This document shows positions 22,111 through 34,234 of a DNA stretch of 64,000 bases, in pieces (the first letter of the stretch is position 1; every line of letters starts with the position of its first letter). Source of the stretch: Neurospora crassa OR74A (Eukaryota > Ascomycota > Sordariomycetes > Sordariales > Sordariaceae); contig NC_026505.1 in NCBI RefSeq assembly GCF_000182925.2, positions 2,790,001 to 2,854,000 of the forward strand, read 5' to 3'. The notes under the pieces are model-generated. The model was not told where the DNA came from and did not search any database. It saw only the letters and a program-made list of their open reading frames with translations. The position numbers and the translations under genes are program-made.

Positions 22111-22863
22111 TTGCGCGCTATGGTAGTGACCCCATCCCGTCACGCCGAACCCGGATCAGTGCCTGATTGCCCGCGCTCCACTGCACCCTCGGCGACCCGA
22201 CGCTAACGCATCTCCATTGTGTCCACTGCATCCGCTGTTGTCCCCGTCATTTTGGCGTGGGCTTAGCTGACGCTTATTTTGTGGGTTCAATGTTTCCATG
22301 TTTGGAGCTGGGCATGTGGAGTGTTCTTTTTTGCTGTGTCAACCCATCGTCGCCATCGCTCAACATCGCCCGTGTGAACAATATCACCAAAATGACCGAT
22401 TGATATGGCACTTCTCAAACGAGAAGCCATGAGATTGACCGCAGGTTCCTGCACTTTCTACTCACCATGTCCGAACATGAACACACACAAAACGTGGTTC
22501 AAGGAGGAACAAGTGACCGTCTGCCCTCCGCTTTTGCCACAAGCATCTCGCATTATCACCAAACTGAGTATGCCTCATCACGCATAAGAAGATTTCCACT
22601 TTGCTGTAATTCGTCCTTCACGGCAACGAGATCACACCATGGCAAGCACGCGCGGGAGTTGTTCAGCAAGTCACATTCGACAAAGATCAATCCACGGCAA
22701 ACGTGGGGACAGTCTCATTACTGAACTCATAAACATTATATCTCATTATCTAGAGTCATCAAGTCTTTCTCCTGGCCCAAGGTTTGCCCAAAGAGGTCGG
22801 TATCTAATCCATCTTCCAGAACCCCCTTTTTTTCTTTTTTTCTTTTATCCCATCAAATGGAAA
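22111..22863. other. Intergenic region downstream of the L-amino-acid oxidase
   Basis: Normal composition, no gene supported. Small open frames near 22405-22724 lack any recognisable product. Confidence 0.4.
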
Positions 22864-24954
22864 TCAAACATCAATCCACCTAGCCATCCACTTATCCACC
22901 GTCGCCTTTGCCTCATCCACCAACCCCAACTCCAACAACAGCTGCACACTGCCTCTAATCCCGCTCTCCAACGCCGATGCAATCCACGCATGCGTATAAC
23001 TCGTATGCTCGCCCACAAACACCAAATTGTTTCTCGTCTGGAAGTACTCTGGTAGATACAGTTCATGCTGTCCCACCGTCGGACTCGCCCACGACGCGCT
23101 CTCCAGGGGGTCCAGCGCCCAGCAGCGCCTGTTGAATTGGCCCGTGTACTGCTCCTTGACCAGCTCTTCGCCGTGGATCTCCGCCATGGCGTTGAGCACG
23201 TACTGCACGTGTTCTTCTTCCGGAGTCGACACCCAGCGGTCACCCCAGTCTGCTCCCGAGATGTACGAGGCGAGGATGGAGGCGGGGCCATCGGTGCCGT
23301 TGATGTTGTAAGAGGGGTAGCAGATGGATCCGATGCCGGGAATGTCGGAAGTGGTGGAGCACGACCCGTAGATGGGTTGAGGCAAGTGTTCCCAGAAACG
23401 GGTGCGGAACTCGAGCGCGACCTTGCAGGCGGATGTGTACTCGAGGTTTTGGATGGCGTTGGCCAAGGTGGGCGCTGTCAGGTCCAAGGCGGGCGAGAAA
23501 CGCCATTTCTTGACGATGGAAAAGGGGGCGGCAATGACGGCGTAGTCATGCTCGGAAGACTCGAACGAGTCTTTGTAGCTGTTGCGGCTGTGGAGCGTGA
23601 CTTTTTGGGTTTCGGCATCAAATGCGACGCGCTCCACGCGGCGGTTCAAGGTGGTGGCATTGTCGACGAGCGGGTGGAAGGAGAGAGGCAACCGGTTGAG
23701 ACCGCCGTCGATGGTCTTCCACGTCGACGCGGAAAAGTACATCCCTTCGTACAGCGTGTCCCAGTACGAGTGAGCGCTGGCGCTTAGAAAGGCTGTGTCG
23801 TTGAGCGACCCGCGCAGGTAGTTCACCATGAAGCCGAACTCGCTCCATTGGTCGCCGGGCAAACCGGCTAGGCCGCCACTCAACCAGTCGGCGTGCGCTT
23901 TGAACATGTTCTGCGCCATCTCGGCGAAGAACTTGTCGGTGTCGGGGAGGAATGCGTCAACTTTTTGACTCAGTGACTTGGTGGAGTTGTTGGAGACGCG
24001 GGTGAGCGCCAGCGACGAGTTGGCGGCGAGCTCGGCGAGGGTGGGCGGTAGACCGGTCTCGGGGTTCTTGATGCCGTCGTAGTAGTAGAGGCCGTTAGAG
24101 TTGGACTGGTACCAGGGGATGAAGTCAACGCTCAGGTTCTTGGAGTGGCCGTTGAGGCTGTTCATCTCCTCGGCCAGCTGGAAGACGAGCTGGTGGTCGC
24201 TGACGTTGTACGTCTCATTGCCGAGCGTGATGGTGTTGGGGAAACGCATGGGCCCCATCTCCTGGTAGCTGTAGTCGAAGGGCCCGCCGGAAAGGTACTC
24301 GGTGTGCACACGGCCACCGAGCCGGTTGCCACCCTCGATGATACTGACATTGGTCATGCCAGCCTGTGTCAAGCAGAGGTAGGTCATGAGACCGGACATG
24401 CCGGCGCCAACAATGGCGATGTTCTTGCTCTTGGCCTTCTCAACATCAACGGTGGAAATCTCCTTGTCCTCAAGTAGCTTGACACCGTCGAACCAGGGTC
24501 CCCATGGGTTGATGCCGTTGTCCGTAGTCATATGAATGGCGACGGAGTCTGATGGCTTTGTAGCGCGGGCCTTGAGGTCACGGCGCATCTTGATAGACTT
24601 GAAGTCAAAGGACTGAGGCCTGCTGCGACCGACAAGACGGCCGTTGGCGCGGCTCCAGGCTGAGATACAGCCACCGGACTGCACATTTTCGGGAATTACC
24701 CAGACAAGACGGTCGTGGTGAGCGTCGGTGGGCTGGCTGATGGAGTGATGAGCTTCTTCTTCACGCTTGGCTTGGCATGAACCGTAGGTGTAGCTGATGG
24801 CACCCTCCACTGATGCTGAACGCTCAACATGGATGTTGGAAAGACGGGAGTTGAGTGACGACCGAGTCTCGAGCTTGAGAGGAAGAGATGCGGTGACTGC
24901 AGAGTTGGCCGGTAGGGCGAGCAGTGCCGCACCCGCGGCAGCAGACCACTTCAT
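22864..24954 (-). CDS. L-amino-acid oxidase, FAD-dependent
   Basis: 696 aa, one exon. Flavoprotein that oxidises L-amino acids to 2-oxo acids, releasing ammonia and hydrogen peroxide; in fungi it frees nitrogen from amino acids. The dinucleotide fold IVGAGMSGLM (GxGxxG at 183-188) continues to IIEGGNRLGGRVHTEY; a GG-doublet MGPMRFP region and the C-terminal FAD-contact VFVGEHTSYTHAWIASALES are present. The N-terminus begins MKWSAAAGAALLALPANSA, a plausible signal peptide, followed by about 110 residues before the oxidase domain. From memory, the Neurospora enzyme is of near-identical length and is made as a precursor with a long removed propeptide; the region before ATKPSDSVAI could be that propeptide. 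The first in-frame ATG is at 24954. Confidence 0.95.
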   Translation of the reverse strand: MKWSAAAGAALLALPANSAVTASLPLKLETRSSLNSRLSNIHVERSASVEGAISYTYGSCQAKREEEAHHSISQPTDAHHDRLVWVIPENVQSGGCISAWSRANGRLVGRSRPQSFDFKSIKMRRDLKARATKPSDSVAIHMTTDNGINPWGPWFDGVKLLEDKEISTVDVEKAKSKNIAIVGAGMSGLMTYLCLTQAGMTNVSIIEGGNRLGGRVHTEYLSGGPFDYSYQEMGPMRFPNTITLGNETYNVSDHQLVFQLAEEMNSLNGHSKNLSVDFIPWYQSNSNGLYYYDGIKNPETGLPPTLAELAANSSLALTRVSNNSTKSLSQKVDAFLPDTDKFFAEMAQNMFKAHADWLSGGLAGLPGDQWSEFGFMVNYLRGSLNDTAFLSASAHSYWDTLYEGMYFSASTWKTIDGGLNRLPLSFHPLVDNATTLNRRVERVAFDAETQKVTLHSRNSYKDSFESSEHDYAVIAAPFSIVKKWRFSPALDLTAPTLANAIQNLEYTSACKVALEFRTRFWEHLPQPIYGSCSTTSDIPGIGSICYPSYNINGTDGPASILASYISGADWGDRWVSTPEEEHVQYVLNAMAEIHGEELVKEQYTGQFNRRCWALDPLESASWASPTVGQHELYLPEYFQTRNNLVFVGEHTSYTHAWIASALESGIRGSVQLLLELGLVDEAKATVDKWMARWIDV

Positions 24955-25108
24955 CTTGTATGAAAGCAAGGAGAGAGACGGACGGATGAGGATCTCTTGT
25001 AGGGCTGAGGTGATCAAGAGATTTGAAAAGGAGGAGGGGGAAGGATGGATGAGGAGTCAACGACACAACTCATTGTAGCCTTGCCATCAAGAGCGAGGGA
25101 AGATGGCT

Positions 25109-25116
25109 CTTATATA
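25109..25116 (-). promoter_or_regulatory. Candidate TATA box for the L-amino-acid oxidase
   Basis: TATATAAG on the minus strand, about 155 bp before the ATG. HGATAR words at 25386-25391 (TGATAA) and 25603-25608 (AGATAG) lie farther upstream, in line with nitrogen control of this gene class. Confidence 0.45.
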
Positions 25117-26400
25117 GACCACCATCCAAGCATCCAGGAGTGTATTCCCAACGAGACCTGACATTATCCAGGCCCGGCCCTAGTCCGTTCCTCCTGGTGA
25201 AGCTCCATACCGAGAGAAGGCCGGTTGTACGTAACTGATCACCCCAGTCAGTCAGTCAGCCAGGCTCTCCGCACTGCCTAGGGCGGCTCAAGGGGAATGA
25301 GGGGGCGGAGGGGAGATACAGTATCGGCGTTACCCTCAACCTTGACGTTCCATTCGAGAACCCTTGCAGTCCATGTTAAAGAAACTGATAACCAGCCGAT
25401 GGCCGGGTCCCGAGTATCTAGTGTGCCGTATCTTTGAATCCCGGCTCTCGGGTTCGAGGAGTGGAGGTGGGTTGGATCGGATATCGAACTGCAATTACAT
25501 CCGTGCAACCTATTATGGTTAAGGCTGAACGGTTGGGATGCAAGCTGACAACCATGCACACGTGGAGATTCATCCCTACGCTCTAATGCTACCGCATTCG
25601 GTAGATAGCCAAGATACCCTAGTCCGATATCAGTCCGATTTCACGAGGTGTGTATTTCGTTCCGGAAATCAAAGTCTATGGTATCAGTCGGAATCGAGAA
25701 GAAGATTTATTACGGACTTCTTGCTTTCCTTCTAAGCCGTGTTGCCAAGCTGTGACCGTGAGAAACTCGTCATCTGTACGCCCTTTGCTTTACCACAAGG
25801 CTGACACCGAGTCTTTGTCAGACTCGCAGTCAACTGAGCAAGACCGCCATGGAGATGTATCTCGGCCCCGACAAAATTGTTGAGACCACAGTTGACCCAG
25901 ATCGCCCGCCAAGAACGCGTCCAAAGGTCTCAACAAATTGTTCAGGAACGAGGACGCACATCATAGCCACTGCCTGTAAATATCAGCGTATGTCAGACTT
26001 ACACCAGAACTCGGAATTGACACAAGTCAAGTTTTACTTCGCCTCAACTTTGCACAAGGCCACCACTCACAACCGTCACTGACCGAGAAAACAGAGGGCA
26101 TAAGCTGATAACTCCCAAGAGTTGAATCCTCCCTGCGGCGCTGTGAGTCAACAACAAACCGGCTCAATAATCCATCCGGTTCAAAGAGTCAGTTTTTACA
26201 TAATTGTCAATGGCAACGAGGGGACCACGGGACCTCGAAGACGAACGAAGGATCAAGATGCAGATGATAGTGCTAGCAACGAAATGCGAGAAACCTTTGC
26301 GAGTCGCGGCGCTACTGCAGCCCCCTGTAACTCCCCAATGCGTGCCAAGCCATGGTCGAAATCCAAAGACGCTAGAAAGAAGGAAGGAAGACCTTGTTAT

Positions 26401-26421
26401 TGTTGTTGTTGTTGTTGTTGT
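26401..26421 (+). repeat. Microsatellite (TGT)7
   Basis: Seven perfect TGT units in intergenic DNA. Confidence 0.9.
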
Positions 26422-27587
26422 CAATCGGAAGGGCGTGTCTTCATGTTCCCGGAAGTCATCGAGGTGGCCCGGACTCGGATGTGGAGCAATCAATAGACGG
26501 CTCTTTTAGAAGACGCGGCGGGTGGGATTCGGTCGGAAGGGGTTGGGGTTTGATGGAGCTTTGTGCCCGGGGTCCAACCCCAACCGATGTCGGCCCGGGA
26601 CGCTTATCTTCATTCGAGTTGGCTCCCCGAGATACCTTCCACTTCAGACTTGGATATCAGTCGAGAGATATGATATGTATCCGTATCAACCGGGGATGTT
26701 GACAACAAAACAACAAACTATGCCACCAACAGCACAGCAATTATCGGCGAGGAACTAAATCTTAGGGCAATCACACCTCAGGATCCTGACTTCTTCAAGT
26801 TCAAGATCCACTAATCTCAACGTTAAAGATACTTCCCACCTGGACACGCTGATGGACACTTGACTACGTAACAGCAAGCCAAGATAACAACCGCAGAAAC
26901 GAAAAGGGGAGTGGTGAAAGTGGGGGCAAAGAATATGATACGATAAAAACCAGGATAGCTTCCCGCAAGGAGACAAGACCATTGTGACAAGCTTGGCATG
27001 ACCGAGAAGACGGCCCCGGGATAAGCGATTGTACAACATCTGGTCTTGGCTCTTTGCCGAGCCTCCTCTTTTTCTGCTCGGAAGGGGGTTGCGTGAAACT
27101 TTCGAGCTCCTCAAGTGCCCAAGTCGCCGGCTTGGGTACGGTTGGGAAGGTGCACTTTGGTGTGGAAGTCGTCAAAGAAAAAAAGAGAGACAAAAAAAAA
27201 AAGAAAAAAAAAACAACAACACCGGGAGTGAGCAAGATGCTGTGCTTCAACTTCCGTCAGCGCAGTAGTTAGGGAGCAACCGGGAAGATTCTTTGAAGAA
27301 GCGAAAGGGAGAGTCCGGAAAATATGGTTGTCGACCGATTTTCGCAGCCGAATATTATAGGCAACATCCATAGAGCAAAGAGGTCTGATGAGCATCCAAA
27401 GGGGTTAGAAATATGTGAATCGCTTCATGTACTGTCTATTAGTACCCCCAAAAAGCCACAAAAACAACGCCGACCGATCTGAACCGAGTCTCTATCGGTA
27501 TATGCAAGTCTAAAGAATCATGTAGCCGACCATGTAGGTGTATTATCACACCTAGCTACAGCTAGGTGGTTTCGTCAAACCCCGTCC

Positions 27588-29010
27588 TCAAAGCGGGCCG
27601 CCAAAAGGATCTTCCAGCCCATTCCCATCAACCTTCCTCCTCTTCTTCTCCGGCGCATCGGCTGACAGATCGCCGCCAAAGATAGCGGCGTCCTTGGACC
27701 CGTTGCTGGCTGCAGGGCGCTCCTCTGAATCGGCACGTCTGACTCCTGCCTCTCGGCGTTGGCGCTGAAGCTCAGACAAATTCCAGCGATCGGGGTCGCG
27801 ACACTTCGTCAACTTCTTGCGGACGGGCCGGATTTGGGATTTGAAAATTGATTCCTGCGAGGTGGGATGGTGCGTTAGCTGGTACTGCGATGGCGGTCTA
27901 GCGAAGACAAAGGGAGCAAAGCCACTTACACTCGTCCAATGCGACTTCCTCTCCGGCAGTTCGGTGGACAGCATGTTCCTGCATGCCTCGATAGTGCCCA
28001 TAACCTTATCTCGGATCCCTGGGCCGACTATGGCTGCGCGCTCATCGTTGGTCGTTATCCCCTTGCTACCACCCTCCTTTCGGCCTATCCCCTGATTCTC
28101 CAAACCAGGTAGTGGTGTCACGGCAGGGGTGTTATCGTTGTTGGTAGTGGGCGGGACAAAGTGGAAAGTCTCCTGAATCAGGCGCTCAGCCAGTCCGCGG
28201 TCGGCAAGGGATAGTGCTGCGAACATGATCTGCGATGGTGTGTAGTGAAAGTAGGCATCGGTCATGAGAGGACTGAAGAGCAGGATCTCGTGAGCACGCT
28301 TTTCGGCTGCTATGATGCGTTGTTCCTGTATTAGAGAGACAAGATGTTAGCGACAGCCAGTTGGGCAAAATGATGTCAGCATATCTTACGTCGATGTCCC
28401 CGTAACTCCTCAACTCCATCGTCGCTCCCATCAACGCCCTAAACGGGTGTCTGACCTCAAAGTTGAACCTGTTGCCCTGGCAAAGCAAAAACTCGCCAGC
28501 GAGGATATCCTGCTTCGTATTGAACTTTTGCTGAAACTCAATAATCCGAGGAAACCTTCCCTCCGCCTTACTTCCCACAAACAACGCCACAAGTATCATC
28601 TCCTGTGGTGGGTACGTCATGATGCTATTCGTCAGGAAGAACCTCCTGAAAAAGACCGTTGCTGTCGCCCTGACTTCGTCTGGAACTCCAAGATGGTCCG
28701 CCGCGCGCAATAATTCGGATACGTAAAAGGACACAAGTAAGGCCTCTTCTTCAGGTTTGAGGAAGTCGGGTAAGGTTGGTGTGCTGTTCTCGGTGGGGTT
28801 GGGAGTCCCATGTCCAGACGGATCTGGAGTGTTCGCATGGGATGTGTTATTCGAAGTCGGCGGATTCGAGGCGGATGCCAGCATGCGCTCGGCTATTCTT
28901 TGACGGGCGATGGCGTTGGTTTTCTCGCGCATGGCAGCAAGCTGGGCGGGCGAGAAGGACCATGCTTGAAACTGCGAGGTTTCGCGGTATCGTGCGTCTT
29001 CGGACGCCAT
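27588..29010 (-). CDS. Cyclin H / Ccl1-type cyclin (TFIIH-CAK subunit)
   Basis: 427 aa from three exons: 28390-29010, 27930-28325, 27588-27854 (introns 64 and 75 bp, all phase 0). Regulatory cyclin of the CDK7-type kinase, which phosphorylates CDKs and the RNA polymerase II tail as part of TFIIH. The opening ARYRETSQFQAWSFSPAQL matches the cyclin H N-terminal helix. A Ser/Thr/Pro insert (75-105) comes before the first cyclin box (FLKPEEEALLVSFYV to VALFVGSKAEG), then EFLLCQGNRFNFEVRHPFRA and a second box ending SQIMFAALSLADRG. The C-terminal third is fungal and basic (PEKKRRKVDG could be a nuclear signal). The ATG at 29010 is the first in frame. Confidence 0.93.
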
Positions 29011-29789
29011 GCTGGGCGGCTTGTAAGCTCCCACAGGAGTATGTTCCAGAAAGAGTATCGACAGTCGAGGTTCGAAGTCGTCGTGGCTTAGCTGGATGTC
29101 GTAGGACCGTCTTGGGAGGGCAGATAGCAAGGAGCGGCGTGCAAGTGCTGCTTGGCGGGTGTGAGTTTGCGGATTCCGTGGAGATATTTTTTCCTAGGGG
29201 GTTGACGGAATGGTGTCAAGAAATGGGGGGTGTCTTTGAGCTCAGATTATCTCCAGTTTCCAGCGAGAAGAATGAAGGTCATGTGTTGGAAGTTCGAAGG
29301 ATGGAAGGGCAAGACGATGACGGGAGTGGGACCCGGCCGACCCTCGACGTAGCACCGAGTGGATCCAGCAAGGTACCGGCAGGCAATGAGGCGTCCGTGC
29401 GTTACGACGTGTTTGTTCATCATATGTGCCACATCCTCTTCGTTTTCTCCTCACCATCGTCAAACAAATCATCATTGTTTTTGATATCAGATACCTCGAC
29501 TTTTTAATTTCTACTGTTTTTGCATCCCAAAGGAAATACTAGGTTCAAACCCCCACGTTTACTCGTTCGATGACCGCTGCACGAAATCGTGGCTCCTGTC
29601 CACAAAAATGAAAATGCTAACCATTCATGGCATTACAGCCCAACCCTATTGTATACTTTACGCCCAAACGCCTGCCAGTTGCAATGTCAATATTTATGCC
29701 TGCCTATACACCCGGACTGATGATTGACCCTGCCTAACGTCTCAACTCAATCTTAAGAGCGATGCCATTCATGCCCGGTCCTGGTACAT
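29011..29789. other. Intergenic region between cyclin H and the BAR gene
   Basis: Promoter of the cyclin gene and 3' flank of the BAR gene. Plus-strand open frames here only shadow the cyclin exon. Nothing else seen. Confidence 0.5.
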
Positions 29790-31307
29790 CTAGTATGTGG
29801 ATCCGAGATCCCGCCTAGCAGGCACCGGCGGAGGAGGCTTCTTGGAACGGCAAGGAGGCGGTGGAGGAGGAGCCTTACGAACTCCCAAGCCGTTGTTGAC
29901 CACCGTATTGCTGGTTGTCCTTGTCAAGCTCCCAATACTTGTAGCCGGGCTCGCGCTGCGGGTACACCAGTTGTCTGGACTTCCCGTGTCGCTGGTGTTG
30001 TCATCGTCCCGGTCTGCAAATACATTGTCATTCGTTGCAATCCGGCTGACGGGGCGCAGCTGGCCACGTAGGCTGCTCACGTTAGGCACGTTTTGGTTAA
30101 CTCCATAGGTTGAACCGGGCGGGGTGGTCCCGGATCCAGTACCAGAGATACGACCTCCGATGCGCTCGCGCTCCAAGTTCGTCCCGCCCAGGAAGGAGGC
30201 AACAGTATTGGACCTGCCAATGACGGGACGCGGTCCGGCATCGACTTGCTGGTTCTGCGACTGCACAGACAGAGGAGCCCGAGAAACGGCGCTGCGGATA
30301 GGCATACGCACGGGCGGTGCCTCGGTCTCAACCTCTTGCTCGTCGTAAACGTTGCGGCTGTTGGTACGGGACAAGCGATCGGTAAAGCTTTGTGCGGTGC
30401 TTGGCCTGCTTCTACCGTCACCGCTGGAAGCAGTTGGTCGCCGTTGGAGGCCAGCACCATAGCCGCTCATACCGTTAGAGGAGGAGATAGCACCACCGGC
30501 CCAGCTTTGGCGCACCCTACGCAACTCATCGGCGCATCTTTCGTGATATTCGAGCTCGGCGTCAAGGAATTGGGTCAAATCGCGGACGCTATCGACCTCG
30601 CTGTCGCGGATATCCTGCATTCTGCGGCCGACATCTTCGGAGGCTTCTTCGTACTTGGCCTTGGCGCCCCGAAGCTCTTCCTCGATACGGAAGTCATCAC
30701 GACGTGCTTTTTGGATCTTGGTCGCCGTTGCATCGTAGGCCAGACGCCGGCTCTCGAGCTTCTTACGAGCAGCCTAAATTATCTGTTAGCCGTAAGCCAA
30801 ACTTGACAATGAGCCGTGTGTGCTGACCTGGTACTCCTTCATCATGGCTAGAGACCTCTCGAGAGACTCAAGCCACGTAGTTGTCGCCTCACCGACGAAG
30901 GTCTCCTGGAACTGCCCAATCCTCTCATTGGCACGGCCCATTGAGATAAGGCAGCTTCCGAATTCAGAGTCGGATGCAAAGTCTTCGCCATGTCCGATCA
31001 TAGTCTTTCCGAGATAAGTGGTGGGAATGGACTTGTCCTTGTCTTCGTACGAGTCGCAGCGACGGCCAAGCCACTTGACATAGAGGTTCATAGACTTTTG
31101 CAGTCGGTCCATGCCTAGCAGTAATAGCGTGTCAGATTGTGCACATGGTTAAAGTATTGAAATAGAAAGCAAGAGCATACCTTCAAAGCGAAGTGCCATC
31201 TCCATCTCCAGCTGCTTGAAGTCCTCAGACATAGTCGTCTTTTGCTCGGCACCCATCTTTTCGCCGGCCCATTGAAAGGCGCGGTCGAACTTTTTGGTGA
31301 TATTCAT
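29790..31307 (-). CDS. BAR-domain protein with proline-rich tail
   Basis: 465 aa from three exons: 31181-31307, 30828-31114, 29790-30773 (introns 66 and 54 bp). BAR domain over about residues 1-245: MNITKKFDRAFQWAGEKMG, then LEMEMALRFEGMDRLQKSM, SDSEFGSCLISMGRANERI, WLESLERSLAMMKEYQAARK and helical repeats rich in RRLAYDA and YEEASEDV. BAR dimers bind and bend membranes in endocytosis and trafficking. The rest is Ser/Thr-rich and disordered and ends in PPPPPPCRSKKPPPPVPARR, a strong SH3-ligand type sequence. There is no SH3 domain, unlike Rvs167/amphiphysin. It is not the Rvs161 orthologue, which lies nearby. The ATG at 31307 begins the conserved BAR helix. Confidence 0.9.
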
Positions 31308-34234
31308 ATTGTTTGTGTGGTCGACAGGTGCAAGTGAAGCGTTGGGTTAAGTCAATGGACTATTCCTAACAAGAATGTCGTGGAGTTCGTCGGCTTCTGT
31401 GAGATTGCAGTTATGCACGTTCTGTTAGTGCCAGGGACAGTCTGGCAGTAAGAGCAGACAATGGCGGCCGTAGCTCGTAACGAATGACAAACTCCCAAAG
31501 AGTGAAGGTCGAGAGATGGATAATTGAGAACAAACGAGCAAAGCAGACGAGATCGGAAGGGAGCTTAATGACCTGGACGAAGGTGCCAGATATGTATACA
31601 GCAGCCGGTTTGATGGCGAGTTTCGAAAAGGAAGGTGGTCTAGTGCCGTGTGTGGGAATCTTGTGTGGCAAGAATGGCGTGTGTGTGGATGTTGTCTCAA
31701 AGCTAAGGTAGTGTGCTCGTCGAATGGACGTCGATGGATCCGCAGTAGTCGCAAACGTGGTTTTAGACTCGTCTGGGAGAAGTTGCCCCGTTCGTACTTA
31801 GCCCCCGTCGTATCGCGTACAGAAACAAGGGGAAAGGTTGAAAATAGATGGTAGGATGGAGAGAAAGCATGGATGTCGAGGCACGCCAGTGTCCGATTGA
31901 GCAGGAAACCTTGACGGCTCAATGCGTCCTTGCAGCGCGCTAAGGCAGGAGGCGAAACACAGGCAGGCCCATCAGATGGTTCTAATAGTGTAAAAAGGTC
32001 CGGACTCTCACTGGGTCTACTTTGGTATAAGCGTATCCGGACTTCTTTCCACACCACCTGCTCGTCCATGGCTTCTGCGGGGGAGGTCCAGATTCAATCC
32101 AGGCAGTGCAGATGCAGTGCTCAACAGGGGCATCCTAGGAGCTTGGAACGCGGGGGAAGTGACTTCTTCCCAAGGAACGTCCACAATTGAATACGAACGA
32201 AAGTGGAAGGTAACCGGGTGTCTAGATGGAGCTTCCCAACAACGAAGTCAACTCGAGTGATCGCCCCTGCTCGTCTCAAAGGATTCGTATATCATAGAGA
32301 GCTACATAGTACCAATCCCGAAATCCAGAAAAAGTATGGTCATCCTTAGGGCCTGTCCGAAGACCTGGATATCTGGCTTAGACATCTTCCAGGCCCAAGC
32401 TTTCCAAATGCTGTTCGATGACAACACTCGGAAGCCTTCGACGCGAAAATTCCCCATTTCTAAGACCAGGAAATCATTTTCTCCACAACTGCCTAACATA
32501 CCAATCGGATCATTGCAATCACACCTGAAATTCCGAGACGGGAATACCAAGCGGGCTTCCGGACCTCTGGACCTCTGGAATCTGACCTGGAACAGAGCAT
32601 TCCCAAATGGTCTGTACTCGGTGATCGAAATCCATTTTCGAACCAGCATTTCCAGATCGCTTTTCCACGCCATTGGACACGCCCCAAGTCCGAGCTGGCT
32701 TGTCAAGTGTTAAACTACCACAAAGCTGCGAAGTGACGTTTACAGCGATGTGAAGTTCGTCAGCTTTGAGGATGCATCTTCGTTCCCAAATCACGAAAGG
32801 TTGGGGCGATAACAATTCGTCAATCTCTTTCGTATTCAGTGTATGACTACTAGAATATCAATGCACCAAAGACTCGATCTCCCCGCCTTGTCTTGTTGTT
32901 CGGATTATATCCTCTCGAGCTGAGTCTACCTACTCATTGAACTCGTTAGCCAAGCTCACACGAAGCTCAGGTAATGTATGTCAAACAGGTCCAATCTTCA
33001 TCCGAAAAGTCGAACATTATCACGAACGCTTTGGCTATGAGCAAGCAATGTTGTCAACCGCCAGCTCATCCGCCGCAGTGGCAACCAACCCGATTCCGAT
33101 CCAGCAAGTGCGCCCACTGCACATATGTACAAGGTATGCATGCAGGCCGTCGGATAACAATATGCCAACAACGAAGCCCTTTCCTTTTACCAGAGAGCCA
33201 GATAGCAAAGGACCAACACCATCACGGTGTTCTAGCCGCCATGACTGCAAGCCACCCACCACACCACACTGGCCTGAGAAAATGGTATAGCCTGAATGTA
33301 GCGAAGTCCGTTGAGGATAACATTGGGGACCACAGGCCAATAATTTGATCTACTAGTCTAAAGAAGTCGACATACAAATCCCGCAATCGCCGTCGCCCAG
33401 ACACGCCAGAAGCATCTGGACTTGATACCAGAAGCCACTGGTTGCAAGGATCAACCTCCCATTTACGCAATTCTCTCTTTTTGCGCCGGCGGCAATGTAT
33501 ATCAATGCTGTGGAACACGACCGAGGAGCCAGGTCCGCCTCCATGGAGTTGTACACATCGGAGACCGCCCGTCATCGAACCGTTATTGAAAAGACTGACG
33601 ATAACTTAACCGCTGCAGACCAAATCGCCCAAACCGGATATAGGCAGGCTGGGCGGCAGTTTTTAAACCGTTCCAGCAAAAGAGAAGAAGCCGGCGACGA
33701 ATAAACCCCTGTAGGTTAGAGTTTAGTTGGTGGAGACCTCTCTTTGAGGTTGTTTCAGCCCTAAGATCGGGGTCGCCAATCGCGGTCGCTCAGGGGTTAA
33801 AGCTCGCTCTCAGGAGGGGCCGTGGCGCATGGTTGATGGGCGAGGGAGTGATGACCATGATCCATTCATCGACCGACGACCACAAATTGCCAGTGGCAGA
33901 TGGAAGAAGGTACACTAGAGATAGTACTGGAGTCCAGACATTTGGCTGGACATTTCCAACCGTCATCTTCCTTCCACCACAGCAAATGCGCGCGTCGAAA
34001 GATGACCATTTATCGACTGCTATACATAAGTCCTCGACTGGATCAAGGTAAAAAAAACTTAATGCTGATATCTTATTGATCCCAAGCGAGATTCACCATT
34101 CGCTCGTCAAAACCTCGCGGCTTCCTCTTCGACAGCGTATCAGTTCAATGGTAACCCCTCGCTACACCGGCAACTTTCACATCTCTCCTGTACATCTTTT
34201 CAAGCACAGCCCATAACACCGGGTCCCTCTCGTT
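31308..34234. other. Long intergenic region upstream of the BAR gene
   Basis: 2.9 kb without a supported gene. A 214-codon ATG frame on the minus strand (31425-32069) lies just before the BAR start and is pyrimidine-rich leader-like sequence. One copy of the 9-base word CTGTTAGTG lies at 31422. Small frames near 32300-32800 and 33000-33700 have no recognisable product. Confidence 0.4.

Larger units (their letters stand above)
24955..27587. other. Intergenic region upstream of the L-amino-acid oxidase
   Basis: 2.6 kb without a supported gene. It holds the oxidase promoter (TATA box at 25109, HGATAR words at 25386 and 25603), a TGT triplet run (26401) and A-rich tracts near 27180-27215. Open frames near 26122-26500 come from low-complexity sequence. 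The right end is the 3' flank of the cyclin gene. Confidence 0.45.

Noticed and set aside
23065-23787. 240-codon plus-strand frame
   Set aside because: Antisense shadow of the L-amino-acid oxidase coding sequence; GC-rich third positions of the real gene keep the opposite frame open.
26122-26509. Overlapping frames on both strands with Cys or Val runs
   Set aside because: Produced by the TGT microsatellite and nearby low-complexity sequence.
29530-29560. B-box-like GGTTCAAACCCCC
   Set aside because: No A-box or cloverleaf upstream.
31425-32069. 214-codon ATG frame on the minus strand upstream of the BAR gene
   Set aside because: Pyrimidine-rich, Ser/Leu/His/Arg-heavy product without a domain, ending 118 bases before the BAR ATG; it looks like 5' leader and promoter sequence.
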